From assembly GCF_039528515.1 (NCBI RefSeq), contig NZ_BAAALT010000004.1:1-64000 (forward strand): a stretch of 64,000 nt of DNA, written 5' to 3'. The position numbers and the translations under genes are program-made. The notes below the pieces were generated by a model, which was given only the letters and a program-made list of their open reading frames with translations, made no database searches and was not told the DNA's origin. Every line of letters begins with the position of its first letter. Position 1 is the first letter of the stretch. The stretch comes from Luedemannella flava (GTDB lineage Bacteria; Actinomycetota; Actinomycetes; Mycobacteriales; Micromonosporaceae). Shown piece by piece: positions 43,518 through 52,815 of the stretch.

Positions 43518-43745
43518 CTACGTTGCGGGCGGCACCGCCGTTGGCATGAGGCTGAAGGCGCTTTCCTCCTCCTTCATGTTGTGCAGCCGCAGGATCGGCG
43601 GCAGCGCCCGCAGGGCGAGCGCGATCGCCACGATGTCGATCGCCTCCTGGGCCAGCGCACCGACGGCCGGGGGCAGCAGGCCCACCTCGGCGGCCGCCAT
43701 GCCGATCAGCGACAGGCCCATACCGACCACCACCACACGGCGATT
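43518..43745 (-). pseudogene. P-type cation ATPase, C-terminal remnant
   Basis: The frame encodes VVVVGMGLSLIGMAAAEVGL and PPAVGALAQEAIDIVAIALALRAL, the last membrane helices of a heavy-metal P-type ATPase. All catalytic domains are missing. Near 43745 the sequence switches abruptly to a cellulase fragment in the opposite direction, marking a deletion or recombination joint. Confidence 0.7.
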
Positions 43746-44778
43746 TTGACGACCGCGGACCAGGCCGCCGCGACCGGCGGCACGGCCGGAAGCCAGAGCA
43801 GGTCACGATCACCTTGGTGATCTACGACCTGCCCAACCGCGACTGCTCGGCCCTGGCATCCAACGGTGAGCTGCTCATCGCCAACAACGGCCTGGCCCGC
43901 TACAAGGCCGAGTACATCGACCCGATCGTGACGATCCTCAAGCAGCCGAAGTACTCGAGCCTGCGTATTGTCACGGTCGTCGAGCCGGACTCGCTGCCAA
44001 CCTGGTGACGAACCTGAGCTTCCCCAAGTGCGCCGAGGCGCAGTCGACGGGGGCGTACATGGCTGGTGTCGCGTACGCGCTCGAACAGCTGCACTCGGTG
44101 AGCAACGTCTACACGTACGTGGACATGGCCCACTCCGGCTGGCTGGGGTGGGACAGCAACCTCAACCCGACCGTGCAGCTGTTCACCGACCTCGCCACGC
44201 AGGCCGGTGGCTTCGCGGCGATCGACGGGTTCATCTCGAACACCGCCAACACCACGCCCACCATCGAGCCGTACATGACCGCCACCCAGATGGTCGGCGG
44301 CAACCCCGTCCGCTCGGCGAAGTACTACCAGTGGAACCAGTACATCGACGAGCAGAGCTACGCCCTGGCCATGCGTACGGCCCTGATCGCCAAGGGCTAT
44401 CCGACGACCCTGGGCGTGCTCATCGACACCAGCCGCAACGGGTGGGGCGGCTCAGCCCGACCGACCGGGCCGAGCACCTCGACGTCGCTGGAAACGTTCG
44501 TCGACGAGACCCGCATCGACCGGCGGTTCCACCGGGGCAACTGGTGCAACCCGTCCGGGGCGGGCCTCGGCGAGCGGCCGAAACCGGACGGGGCGAGCAC
44601 CGACATCCCGAATGACGGGGGCAAGAAGTTCGACCGGATGTGCGACCCGACGTACACCGGAAACGCGCTCAACGGCAACAGCCCGACCGGGGCGCAGCCC
44701 GACGCGCCGCTGTCCGGCCAGTGGTTCGCGACCCAGTTCGCGCAGCTGGTGCAGAACGCCTATCCTCCGGTCTCCTGA
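43745..44778 (+). pseudogene. GH6 cellobiohydrolase/endoglucanase, truncated and frameshifted
   Basis: GH6 hallmarks are seen: LVIYDLPNRDCSALASNGEL, VVEPDSLP, VYTYVDMAHSGWLGWDSNL, DTSRNGWGG and the C-terminal NWCNPSGAGLGERP to DAPLSGQWFATQFAQLVQNA. The N-terminus, with any signal peptide and binding module, is absent. Two frameshifts are needed: one near 43790 (QAAATGGTA is in another frame) and one near 44000, where loss of one C in CCCAAC would turn PNLV into PTW-stop. The second half (44005-44778) is uninterrupted. Not a functional secreted cellulase. Confidence 0.8.
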
Positions 44779-45063
44779 CCGGCGCGTCGGGCCGCCGCGC
44801 CCACTCGGCGGCCCGACGCGATAGGCGGCACCCGGACAGTGTGCGCCGGTCCTCCGTTCTCAGGGCCCTCAGGCGATCATCGCGGCCGCCCGCGCCGTGA
44901 GCGTGAGGCCAACGATCAGGACCAGGCCGGCCGTCGCGACCCGCGAGGTATGCCGCCATGAGCGCCGTAACGACCAGCGGGACGGCGACCTGCCGAAGCT
45001 GGGCCGCCGCCGCACGTGTTCGTCAGCCGATCTGGTGCACGGTCCACCGCATAGCCCCGGCCT

Positions 45064-45540
45064 CTACACCCGCTTGGGGACCTTGCCCGTGCGCGTGAAC
45101 ACGAACCGCATCACCTTGTGCGCGCCGTCGGCGGTGGGGTCGAACATCAGCGGGCAACCGCCGTCGATGACCGTGATCCCCTGCTTGCGTCCGAACTCGG
45201 TGGCCGCGTCGGAGACGCTGCCTGCGCCGAACGAACGGTGCATCCACACGTACTTGATGCCCAGTTCGGCGCACTCGCGCATGGTCGCCTCGGCGTAATC
45301 GGGCCTGGTGCCGATCACCACTGCCTCGACCCCACCGGGCACCGATGCCAGATCCGGGTAACACCGATCGCCCGCGACCTCGTTCGCGTTCGGATTGATT
45401 GCAGAGACCTCGTAGCCGCGCTCACGCAGTCGCTGGTATATAGCGTTGCTGCCGTGCCCCTGAGGATTGCGGGACACTCCGGTCACTGCGATGCGGCGGT
45501 GCGCTAGGAACTCCGCGGCGGCCACCTTCACCGTCACCAT
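45064..45540 (-). CDS. CoA-binding domain protein (YccU family)
   Basis: A 158-residue Rossmann-fold protein with the CoA-binding signature IAVTGVSRNPQGHGSNAIY, VSAINPNANEVAGDRCYPDL and MHRSFGAGSVSDAATEFGRK. The biochemical role of the family is not settled; it often lies with phosphoketolase and universal stress genes in actinobacterial hypoxia-type loci. ATG at 45540 follows AGGAGG. A DosR-like box lies about 55 bp upstream. The gene looks intact, unlike its neighbours. Confidence 0.88.
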   Translation of the reverse strand: MVTVKVAAAEFLAHRRIAVTGVSRNPQGHGSNAIYQRLRERGYEVSAINPNANEVAGDRCYPDLASVPGGVEAVVIGTRPDYAEATMRECAELGIKYVWMHRSFGAGSVSDAATEFGRKQGITVIDGGCPLMFDPTADGAHKVMRFVFTRTGKVPKRV

Positions 45541-45594
45541 GGGTCGCCTCCTCTCGATCCTTCTACGGTCGATCCGGCCCGCGTCGCTCGACAA

Positions 45595-45608
45595 GGGACG
45601 GACGTCAC
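45595..45608. promoter_or_regulatory. DosR/DevR-like box upstream of the CoA-binding protein
   Basis: GGGACGGACGTCAC matches GGGAC-N4-GTCCC at nine of ten fixed positions, 55 bp ahead of the start at 45540. It overlaps the 3' end of the truncated narI. Confidence 0.45.
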
Positions 45609-46146
45609 CCGGCATGGGGCCGGTCGACCCGGACCGGCCGGGGTCGCCAAAGCACGCCGATTGTCACGGCCCAGGCGTGCACCAGCCGGGTGATTGGCCA
45701 GATGGCCATCAGGGCGAGCGCGGCAAGCGTGTGCAACTGCATCAGCACCGGGACGCCCGTCATGAGCGACGCATCGGGCCGAAGCACCAGCACGCCGCGG
45801 AACCAGACCGCCACCGTCTCCCGGTAGTCGTGGCCCTGCCCGAGCATGTTCACCCCGGCCTTGGCCCAGAGGCCGAGCAGGACCACGACCGCCAGCAGGG
45901 CGTACATGACGACGTCCGTCGCGGTGCTGCTCCGGCGCAGCGCCGACAGGTGGACCCGGCGGGCCACGAGCAGCGCCAGCCCGGCGACGATAACGACGCC
46001 GGCCAACGTGCCCGCAGTGACCGAGATCAGGTGATAGAACCGGTCACTGATACCGAGTGCCGCCGTCCACCTGCGCGGCACCAACAGTCCCAGCACGTGA
46101 CCAACGAACACCGTGATCACGCCCAGGTGGAGCAACGATGGTGCTC
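45605..46146 (-). pseudogene. narI: respiratory nitrate reductase gamma subunit (NarI), N-terminally truncated
   Basis: The remaining frame has LHLGVITVFVGHVLGLLVP, DRFYHLISVTAGTLAGVVI and TGVPVLMQLHTLAALALMAIWPITRLVHAW, the second to fifth helices and haem-ligand histidines of NarI. About 50 N-terminal residues, the first helix, are missing; the homology begins near 46146, exactly where a perfect palindrome starts. No narGHJ genes lie nearby. A short protein could start inside the palindrome but would lack the first helix. Confidence 0.75.
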
Positions 46147-46182
46147 CGTGGGGCACAGTCATCTGATGACTGTTCCCCACGG
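46146..46182. repeat. 37-bp near-perfect palindrome at the narI truncation point
   Basis: Arms of 18 bp (CCGTGGGGCACAGTCATC and GATGACTGTTCCCCACGG, one mismatch) surround a single central T. It begins where recognisable narI ends. It could be a mobile-element end, a recombination scar or a transcription terminator; no transposase is near. Confidence 0.7.
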
Positions 46183-46247
46183 TGTGTGTCCGTCTGCGGC
46201 CTGTCCACAGTGAAGTGCGATTACTAGACGGCCCATCTTTGGTGGTC

Positions 46248-46265
46248 TATAAAGACATCTGATGT
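46248..46265. promoter_or_regulatory. operator of the fucose-type locus (transporter side)
   Basis: TATAAAGACATCTGATGT contains the palindrome ACATC-T-GATGT and shares 14 of 18 positions with the site at 52816-52833 in front of the regulator. It lies about 30 bp before the binding-protein start, overlapping a possible -10 region. Probably bound by the FadR-type regulator of this locus. Confidence 0.65.
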
Positions 46266-46296
46266 ACCCGCCACCGCGTACCACGGAAGGAGATTC

Positions 46297-47358
46297 GTGA
46301 ACCACAGAGTTCTGCTCCGCCCGGGCCTGGCGACCGTCCTTACCGCCGCCCTGTTCATGACCGGCTGCGCCACCAGGGACCCGTCCGGGGGCGGCAGTTC
46401 GGCGCCCACCGTCGGCGTCGACTACCCCCGTTCGGACACCGACTTCTGGAACTCCTACATCAAGTACGTCCCGCAGTCCGCCAAGGACCTGGGCGTCGAG
46501 CTGAAGACCAGCAACTCGCAGAACGACATCGCGAACCTCATCTCCAACACGCAGGCCTTTATCAGCCAAGGGGTCAAGGGCGTCGTCATGGCGCCGCAGG
46601 ACACCGCCGCGATCGCGCCGACCCTCGACCAGCTGGCGACGAAGAAGATCCCGGTCGTCACCATCGACACGCGGCCGGACACCGGCAACGTCTTCATGGT
46701 CGTGCGGGCCGACAACCGGTCGTACGGAACGAAGGCCTGTCAGTTCCTGGGCACCAAGCTCGGCGGCAAAGGCAAGGTCGTGATGCTGCAGGGCGACCTT
46801 GCGTCGATCAACGGCCGTGACCGCACCGAGGCGTTCAACGAGTGCATGAAGAAGGACTACCCCGGCATCACGGTGTTCGGCGAGGCCGCCGACTGGAAGG
46901 CCGACGTCGCGGCGTCGAAGCTGCAGACGCGCTTCGCCTCCGACCCCGACATCAAGGGCATCTACATGCAGTCCTCGTTCGCGCTGTCGGGCACGCTGCA
47001 GATCCTCAAACAGCGCAACCTGCAGGTCCCGCCGACCGACCCGAAGCACGTCTTCGTCGTCTCCAACGACGGCATCCCTGAGGAGCTCAAGGACATCGGC
47101 GCCGGCCTCATCGACGCGACGGTGAGCCAGCCGGCCGACCTGTACGCGAAGTACGGCCTGTACTACGTGAAGGCGGCCATCGACGGTAGGACCTTCCAAC
47201 CGGGCCCGACCGACCACGGCAGCACCATCATCAAGGTCCGCGACGGCGTGCTCGAGGACCAGCTCGCCGCACCGCTGGTGACCCTCGACGGCGCTCCCAT
47301 CGGCGGCGCGCCGACGGTCAAGTTCGACGACCGGTCCCTGTGGGGCAACAACACATGA
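46297..47358 (+). CDS. sugar ABC transporter substrate-binding lipoprotein (RbsB type)
   Basis: A 353-residue periplasmic-binding-protein type 1 with a lipoprotein signal (LFMTGC, lipidated C24) and sugar-binding-family parts TNSQNDIANLISNTQAFISQ-like, KGVVMAPQDTAAIAP and VVSNDGIPEEL. It should bind the sugar outside the membrane for the ATPase and permease that follow with overlapping or touching ends. GTG at 46297 follows GGAAGGAG. Sugar identity (L-fucose or related) is inferred from the catabolic genes downstream. Confidence 0.9.
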   Translation: MNHRVLLRPGLATVLTAALFMTGCATRDPSGGGSSAPTVGVDYPRSDTDFWNSYIKYVPQSAKDLGVELKTSNSQNDIANLISNTQAFISQGVKGVVMAPQDTAAIAPTLDQLATKKIPVVTIDTRPDTGNVFMVVRADNRSYGTKACQFLGTKLGGKGKVVMLQGDLASINGRDRTEAFNECMKKDYPGITVFGEAADWKADVAASKLQTRFASDPDIKGIYMQSSFALSGTLQILKQRNLQVPPTDPKHVFVVSNDGIPEELKDIGAGLIDATVSQPADLYAKYGLYYVKAAIDGRTFQPGPTDHGSTIIKVRDGVLEDQLAAPLVTLDGAPIGGAPTVKFDDRSLWGNNT

Positions 47359-48887
47359 GTTCGACCGGGACCGACGGGCCGGTCGTCCGCGACCGGCCCG
47401 TCGCGCAGGCCGTCAACGTCACCAAACGGTTCGGGTCGACCGTCGCGTTGTCCGCGGTCAACCTGGTGGTGCGGCCAGGGGAGGTCCACGCGCTCGTGGG
47501 CCGCAACGGGGCCGGCAAGTCGACCCTCGTCAGCATCCTCACCGGCCTGCACGCGCCCGACGACGGCCACGTCACGTTCGACGACGAGGCCGCCCCTGCC
47601 GCCGCCGACCGCGACGGTTGGCGGCGACGCGTCGCGTGCGTGTACCAGAAATCAACCATCATCCCGACCCTGACGGTGGCGGAGAACCTCTTCCTCAACC
47701 GGCACACCCGTGGGTACGGCGGCCTGATCCGCTGGCCGGCCCTGCGCCGGGAAGCGGAGAAGCTGCTGGCCGCGTGGTCGCTCGACATCGATGTGCGCCA
47801 GCCGGCCGCGATGCTGTCGGTGGAGCAGCGGCAGTTCGTCGAGATCGCGCGGGCGTTGTCCGTCGGCGCCCGGTTCATCATTCTCGACGAGCCGACCGCG
47901 CAGCTCGACGCCGCCGGGATCAACCGGCTGTTCGGGCGGATCGACGACCTGCGCGCGCAGGGCGTCACCTTCCTGTTCATCAGCCACCACCTGCAGGAGA
48001 TCTACGAGATCTGTGACCAGGTCACCGTCCTGCGCGACGCCCGCCACGTCCTCACCGCCGCCGTGGCCGACGTCGACCGCCCCACGCTCGTCGCCGCGAT
48101 GACGGGGGAGGACGTCACGTTGCCGCAGGTCGCCCACCGGCCGTCGCTGGCCGGCGCGCCGGTCCGCCTGTCGGTACGCGACCTGGCCACGACATCCGGC
48201 GCCGAACTGTCACTGGAGGTCAAGGTCGGGGAGGTCGTGGGGATCGCCGGCGGCGGCAGCAGCGGCAAGGTCGACGTCGCGGAGGCGATCGTCGGCCTCG
48301 CCCGCCCGGCGCGCGGGACCGTCGTCCTCGACGGGCGGACGTTGCGCCCCGGCAGCGTGCCGGACGCCCTCGCGGCCGGCGTCGGGCTCGTGCCGCAGGA
48401 CCGCCACCGCGAAGGGCTCGTACCGGCGCTGTCCGTCGCCGAGAACGTCACGATGACGGTGCCGCACCGCGTCGGGCGGTACGGCTTCATCTCGCCCGCC
48501 CGGCGCGACGCGCTCGCCCGGCAGACCATCGCCGACCTCGCGGTCAAGACCTCGGGCCCGCAGGAGAGCGTCGGCGACCTGTCCGGCGGCAACCAGCAGA
48601 AGGTCGTCATGGGTCGCGCGCTGGCCGGCGACCCGAAGCTCCTCGTGCTCATCGCCCCGACCGCCGGCGTGGACGTGCGCTCTAAGCAGACCCTGCTCGA
48701 CGTCGTCGCCGACGTACGCCGGCGCGGCGCGACCGTGCTGGTCATCTCCGACGAACTGGACGACCTGCGCGTCTGCGACCGCGTCGTGGTGATGTTCGCC
48801 GGCCGCGTCACCGGCGAGTGGGCCCACGGCTGGACCGACAACGAACTGGTGGCCGCGATGGAAGGGGTCGGGTTCGACCATGTCTGA
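47355..48887 (+). CDS. sugar ABC transporter ATP-binding protein (RbsA type, two ATPase domains)
   Basis: A 510-residue tandem ABC ATPase. Domain 1 has Walker A GRNGAGKST, signature LSVEQRQ and Walker B FIILDEPTAQLD. Domain 2 has a degenerate Walker A (GGGSSGKVD), the signature LSGGNQQK and VLIAPTAGVDV, as is usual in the RbsA/AraG family. ATG at 47355 overlaps the binding-protein stop. It energises the importer. Confidence 0.93.
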   Translation: MSSTGTDGPVVRDRPVAQAVNVTKRFGSTVALSAVNLVVRPGEVHALVGRNGAGKSTLVSILTGLHAPDDGHVTFDDEAAPAAADRDGWRRRVACVYQKSTIIPTLTVAENLFLNRHTRGYGGLIRWPALRREAEKLLAAWSLDIDVRQPAAMLSVEQRQFVEIARALSVGARFIILDEPTAQLDAAGINRLFGRIDDLRAQGVTFLFISHHLQEIYEICDQVTVLRDARHVLTAAVADVDRPTLVAAMTGEDVTLPQVAHRPSLAGAPVRLSVRDLATTSGAELSLEVKVGEVVGIAGGGSSGKVDVAEAIVGLARPARGTVVLDGRTLRPGSVPDALAAGVGLVPQDRHREGLVPALSVAENVTMTVPHRVGRYGFISPARRDALARQTIADLAVKTSGPQESVGDLSGGNQQKVVMGRALAGDPKLLVLIAPTAGVDVRSKQTLLDVVADVRRRGATVLVISDELDDLRVCDRVVVMFAGRVTGEWAHGWTDNELVAAMEGVGFDHV

Positions 48888-49911
48888 GACGCTGACCCCG
48901 CCCGTCCCGTCTCCGTCGGCCGCGCCGGACCGGCCGCGACGGCTGCCGGCGCTCGCGCGCCTGCGTGACCTCGCGCTCGTGCCCGCCATCGTCGCCGTCG
49001 CCGTGGTCGGGTTCATCGTGAACCCCGTCTTCCTGCAGCCGGACAACATCGTCAACGTGCTGCAGAGCATGTCGGAGATCTCCATCGTGGTGCTCGCGGA
49101 GACCATCGTGCTGATCTGCGGCAAGATGGACCTGTCGCTCGAGTCGACATTCGGGCTCGCCCCAGGGGTCGCGGCCTGGCTCATCGTCGATCCGGCGGTG
49201 ACCCATGGCCTCGGTCTGCACGCCGTGCCCCCGGTCTGGGCGGTTCCCGTCGTCCTGCTGGTCGGGGCGCTCGTCGGCGCGTTCAACGGGTTGCTCATCG
49301 TCCGGTTCGGGCTCAACGGCTTCATCGTCACGCTCGGCATGCTCATCGTGCTGCGGGGCCTGTTGACCGGCATCTCCGGCGGGAAGACGTTCTTCGCGCT
49401 GCCGGAGTCGATGACCTACCTCGGTTCGGCGACCTGGCTCGGCGTACCGGCGTCGGTGTGGATCTCGGTGCTGCTGTTCGTGGCCGGCATTGTCGTCCTG
49501 GGCTACACCAGGCCCGGTCGCGCGCTGTACGCCATCGGCGGCAACGTCGACGCGGCCCGTGCCGCGGGCATCCGCACCGACCGGATCGTGTGGCTGACGT
49601 TGGTGGTCGCGGGCATGCTCGCCGCGCTGGCCGGCCTGCTCATCAGCGGCCGGCTCGCGGCCGTGCCGGCCGCGCAGGGCAACGGCGCGATCTTTCAGGT
49701 CTTCGCCGCGGCCGTCATCGGGGGAGTGAGCCTCAACGGTGGCAAGGGCACCGTGTTCGGCGCGTTCACCGGCGTACTCCTGCTTTTTATGATCATTAAT
49801 GTGTTGACGTTGGCGGGCGTGCCCGCGCAGTGGACCAACTTCCTCAACGGCGCGGTCATCCTCGTCGCGCTGGTCGTCTCGCGCATCACCGGCGGAAAGG
49901 CGCAGACGTGA
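48880..49911 (+). CDS. sugar ABC transporter permease (RbsC type)
   Basis: A 343-residue membrane protein with about eight to ten helices and the family motifs LICGKMDLSLESTFGLAPGV and AAVIGGVSLNGGKGTVFGAFTGVLL. It forms the membrane channel with the preceding ATPase, whose stop it overlaps by 8 bp. Its stop overlaps the GTG of the dehydratase, so transport and catabolism are one operon. Confidence 0.93.
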   Translation: MSETLTPPVPSPSAAPDRPRRLPALARLRDLALVPAIVAVAVVGFIVNPVFLQPDNIVNVLQSMSEISIVVLAETIVLICGKMDLSLESTFGLAPGVAAWLIVDPAVTHGLGLHAVPPVWAVPVVLLVGALVGAFNGLLIVRFGLNGFIVTLGMLIVLRGLLTGISGGKTFFALPESMTYLGSATWLGVPASVWISVLLFVAGIVVLGYTRPGRALYAIGGNVDAARAAGIRTDRIVWLTLVVAGMLAALAGLLISGRLAAVPAAQGNGAIFQVFAAAVIGGVSLNGGKGTVFGAFTGVLLLFMIINVLTLAGVPAQWTNFLNGAVILVALVVSRITGGKAQT

Positions 49912-51212
49912 CCGAGCGCGTCTCTTCAGTGGACGTCCACGACATCCGGTTCCCGACGTCGCGGGACCGCGACGGGTCGGACGCGATGAACCCGTTCCCC
50001 GACTACTCGGCCGCCTATATCGTGCTGCGCACGACGGCGGGTGCCGAGGGGCACGGGCTCGTGTTCACCGTCGGGCGCGGCACGGAGATCCAGGTCGCCG
50101 CCGTGCGGTCGCTCGCCTCCATGGTGCTGGGCCAGCCGGTCGCCGAACTCGTCGCGGATCCGGGCGCCCTCGCCCGCCGGCTCGTCGGCGACAGCCAGAT
50201 CCGCTGGCTCGGCCCGGAGAAGGGCGTCGTCCACATGGCCGCCGGGGGACTGGTCAACGCGGTCTGGGACCTGGCGGCCCGGCGGGCCGGCAAGCCCCTC
50301 TGGAAGCACCTGGCGGACCTCAGCCCGGAACAGCTCGTGGCTCAGATCGACTTTCGGTACCTGCGTGACGCGCTCACCGAGGACGAGGCGCTCGACCTGG
50401 TGACCCGCGCCGCGGACGGACGTGCCGAGCGGGAGCGGCTGCTGCGCGCCGAGGGCTATCCCGCGTACACCACCACGCCGGGCTGGCTGGGGTACGACGA
50501 CGAGAAGCTGGCCCGGCTCTGCGTGGAGGCGGTCGAGTCGGGGTTTGAGCTGATCAAGCTCAAGGTGGGCGGCGACCTCGCCGACGACGTGCGTCGGATG
50601 GACATCGCCCGGCGGGCGGTCGGGCCGAAGATCGGCATCGCGGTCGACGCCAACCAGGTGTGGGGCGTGCCCGACGCCATCGCCTGGATGCGCGAACTGC
50701 GCGCCTTCAACCCCTACTGGATCGAGGAGCCGACCTCGCCGGACGATGTGCTCGGCCACGCCGCGATCCGCGCGGCGCTCGCCCCGATCAGGGTCGCCAC
50801 CGGCGAGCACACGCACAACGCCGTGATGTTCAAGCAACTGCTGCAGGCGGGCGCGGTGGACGTGGTGCAGATCGACGCGTGCCGCGTGGGCGGCGTCAAC
50901 GAGAACCTCGCCATCCTGCTGCTCGCGGCGAAGTTCGGCGTACCGGTCTGCCCGCACGCCGGCGGTGTCGGCCTGTGCGAGATGGTGCGACACCTGGCCA
51001 TGTTCGACTTCGTGGCGGTCAGCGGGTCGCTCGACAACCGCTACATCGAGTACGTCGACCACCTGCACGAGCACTTCGTGGACCCGGTACGCGTCCAACG
51101 CGGGCGGTACCTGGCGCCGACAGCGCCGGGCATGAGCGCCGAGCTCCACCCGGCCTCGCGGGACGCCTACCGGTTCCCGGACGGCCCCGAGTGGGCGGAC
51201 GGACAGCGATGA
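49908..51212 (+). CDS. L-fuconate dehydratase-like enolase-superfamily enzyme
   Basis: A 434-residue mandelate-racemase-type enolase-superfamily protein. The catalytic KxK is ELIKLKVGG, the metal ligands lie in GIAVDANQVW and NPYWIEEPTSPDD, and the general-base region is ATGEHTHNAVMFKQLL. The sequence (RWLGPEKGVVHMAAGGLVNA, YTTTPGWLGYDDEKL) resembles L-fuconate dehydratases, which make 2-keto-3-deoxy-L-fuconate. Other acid sugars are possible. GTG at 49908 overlaps the permease stop; the lactonase start overlaps its own stop. Confidence 0.85.
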   Translation: MTERVSSVDVHDIRFPTSRDRDGSDAMNPFPDYSAAYIVLRTTAGAEGHGLVFTVGRGTEIQVAAVRSLASMVLGQPVAELVADPGALARRLVGDSQIRWLGPEKGVVHMAAGGLVNAVWDLAARRAGKPLWKHLADLSPEQLVAQIDFRYLRDALTEDEALDLVTRAADGRAERERLLRAEGYPAYTTTPGWLGYDDEKLARLCVEAVESGFELIKLKVGGDLADDVRRMDIARRAVGPKIGIAVDANQVWGVPDAIAWMRELRAFNPYWIEEPTSPDDVLGHAAIRAALAPIRVATGEHTHNAVMFKQLLQAGAVDVVQIDACRVGGVNENLAILLLAAKFGVPVCPHAGGVGLCEMVRHLAMFDFVAVSGSLDNRYIEYVDHLHEHFVDPVRVQRGRYLAPTAPGMSAELHPASRDAYRFPDGPEWADGQR

Positions 51213-52069
51213 TCATCGACGCGCACCATCACCTCTGGCGGCCCGAGCGCGGCTACCGTTGGCTCGACGAGCCGGGCCTCGAGTCCATCCGCCGCGCGTT
51301 CACCCCGGCCGATCTCACGGCCGAACTGGACGCGGCCGGCGTGGACGCCACGGTTCTCGTCGAAGGGGGTCGCTGCCACACCGACGAGGCGGCCGAGTTC
51401 CTGGCGTACGCGGCGGACACGGCGTCCATCGCCGGCGTGGTCGCCTGGATCGACGTCGCCGCGCCGGACCTCGCCGCGACCGTCGCGTGCTACCGCCGCC
51501 AGCGCGGCGGGGACCTGCTCGTGGGCCTGCGTTCCCAGGTGCAGGGTGAGGCCGATCCCGACTACCTCGACCAGCCGGCGGTCCGGCGCGGTCTGGCCGA
51601 GATCGGCGCCGCGGGACTCGCCTTCGATCTGGTCATCCGCGCCGACCAGTTGCCCGCGGCCGCGCGCGCGGCGCGGGCGCTGCCGCAGGTCCGGTTCGTG
51701 CTCGACCACCTGGGCAAGCCGCGCATCGATCAGGGCGCGGCCGGCCTGCGGGGCTGGCGTGACGCGTTCGCGGCGCTGGCCGGCCAGCCCAACGTCGCCT
51801 GCAAGCTGTCCGGGATGGTCACTGAGGCCGGCCCCGACTGGACCGTCGACGCCCTGCGGCCGTTCGTGGCCGCTGCGGTCGAGGAGTTCGGCCCGCGACG
51901 TCTGATGTTCGGCTCGGACTGGCCGGTCTGCCTGCTCGCCGCGTCCTACGGCGACGTGCTGGCGGCACTGGAGCAGGCGCTGCCCCCGCTGCCCGCCGCG
52001 GACCGGCGGGAGATCTTCGCGGGTACGGCCACCCGCGTCTACGGCCTGCCCGGCCGGCTCAACCGATGA
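51209..52069 (+). CDS. amidohydrolase-family sugar lactonase (L-fuconolactonase-like)
   Basis: A 286-residue amidohydrolase-2 TIM barrel with the metal motif DAHHHLW at the N-terminus, VRFVLDHLGKP and the C-terminal RLMFGSDWPV. It would open the lactone formed by a fucose dehydrogenase to give the acid used by the upstream dehydratase. ATG at 51209 overlaps the dehydratase stop. The dehydrogenase itself and the later aldolase or dehydrogenase are not in this window, so the pathway is incomplete here. Confidence 0.87.
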   Translation: MIIDAHHHLWRPERGYRWLDEPGLESIRRAFTPADLTAELDAAGVDATVLVEGGRCHTDEAAEFLAYAADTASIAGVVAWIDVAAPDLAATVACYRRQRGGDLLVGLRSQVQGEADPDYLDQPAVRRGLAEIGAAGLAFDLVIRADQLPAAARAARALPQVRFVLDHLGKPRIDQGAAGLRGWRDAFAALAGQPNVACKLSGMVTEAGPDWTVDALRPFVAAAVEEFGPRRLMFGSDWPVCLLAASYGDVLAALEQALPPLPAADRREIFAGTATRVYGLPGRLNR

Positions 52070-52074
52070 TCGGC

Positions 52075-52776
52075 CTACGACGTCGCGTCGTCGGCCCGGC
52101 CCGCGACCACGGCGCGCAGCCACGCCTCGGACGTGTTGACGTGCAGCAGGGCGCTGGCGTGCGCCAGCAGCGGGTCCCGCGAGCGCAGCGCCAGGTAGAT
52201 GCTGTGGTGTTCGTCGATCGTCTTGTGGGCCGCCCTGCCCTCGATGAGCCCTCGCCACACCCGCGCCCGCACCGTACGGCTGGACAGGCCGTCCAGCAGG
52301 GACGTGAGCGTCTCGTTGCCGGTGGCCGCGACCACGGTGTGATGGAACGCCGTGTCGAATCCGATGAGCTTCTCGTGGTCGTCCGCCGCGGCCCGCATGT
52401 TGTCGAGGATCGTGCTCAACTCGTCGAGGTCCGCCTCGGACATCCGCACGGCGGCCACGCTGGTGGCCACCGGCTCCAGCATGCGGCGGACCTCCATCAC
52501 TTCCAGCAACGTGTCGTCGCGCAGCAGGTCCACCGCGAGACCGACGCCCTCCAGCAGCAACCGGGGAGCGAGGCTGGTGACGTACGTGCCGTCGCCGCGG
52601 CGCACGTCCAGCACCCGGGCGGACTCGAGGACCTTCACCGCCTCCCGCATGCCCCCGCGCGAGAGCCCCATCTGCGCCGCGAGTTGCGGCTCGGGTGGCA
52701 GCCTCGCGCCCGGCGGAAGCTCACCGCTCTGGATCATGAGCCGGATCTTCGCGATGGCGTCGTCGGTCAGTGCCAC
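52075..52776 (-). CDS. FadR-type GntR regulator of the fucose-type locus
   Basis: A 233-residue regulator with an N-terminal winged HTH (IAKIRLMIQSGELPPGARLP, LAAQMGLSRGGMREAVKVLE) and a C-terminal FCD ligand domain (FDTAFHHTVVAATGN with metal-binding histidines, EHHSIYLAL). I choose GTG at 52776 because GAGAGG lies 6 nt ahead; the longest frame from 52815 has no ribosome site and would begin in the operator. It probably represses the transporter operon and the divergent mutarotase until a sugar acid binds. It is convergent with the lactonase, 5 bp apart. Confidence 0.9.
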   Translation of the reverse strand: MALTDDAIAKIRLMIQSGELPPGARLPPEPQLAAQMGLSRGGMREAVKVLESARVLDVRRGDGTYVTSLAPRLLLEGVGLAVDLLRDDTLLEVMEVRRMLEPVATSVAAVRMSEADLDELSTILDNMRAAADDHEKLIGFDTAFHHTVVAATGNETLTSLLDGLSSRTVRARVWRGLIEGRAAHKTIDEHHSIYLALRSRDPLLAHASALLHVNTSEAWLRAVVAGRADDATS

Positions 52777-52815
52777 GAGGTCCCTCTCAGCCGGGTCGCA
52801 CATTCCGAACATCAC

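Noticed and set aside
43814..44778. Two adjacent intact small GH6-like genes
   Set aside because: The break at 44000 lies inside a conserved strand and one missing C restores the frame, so this is one damaged gene.
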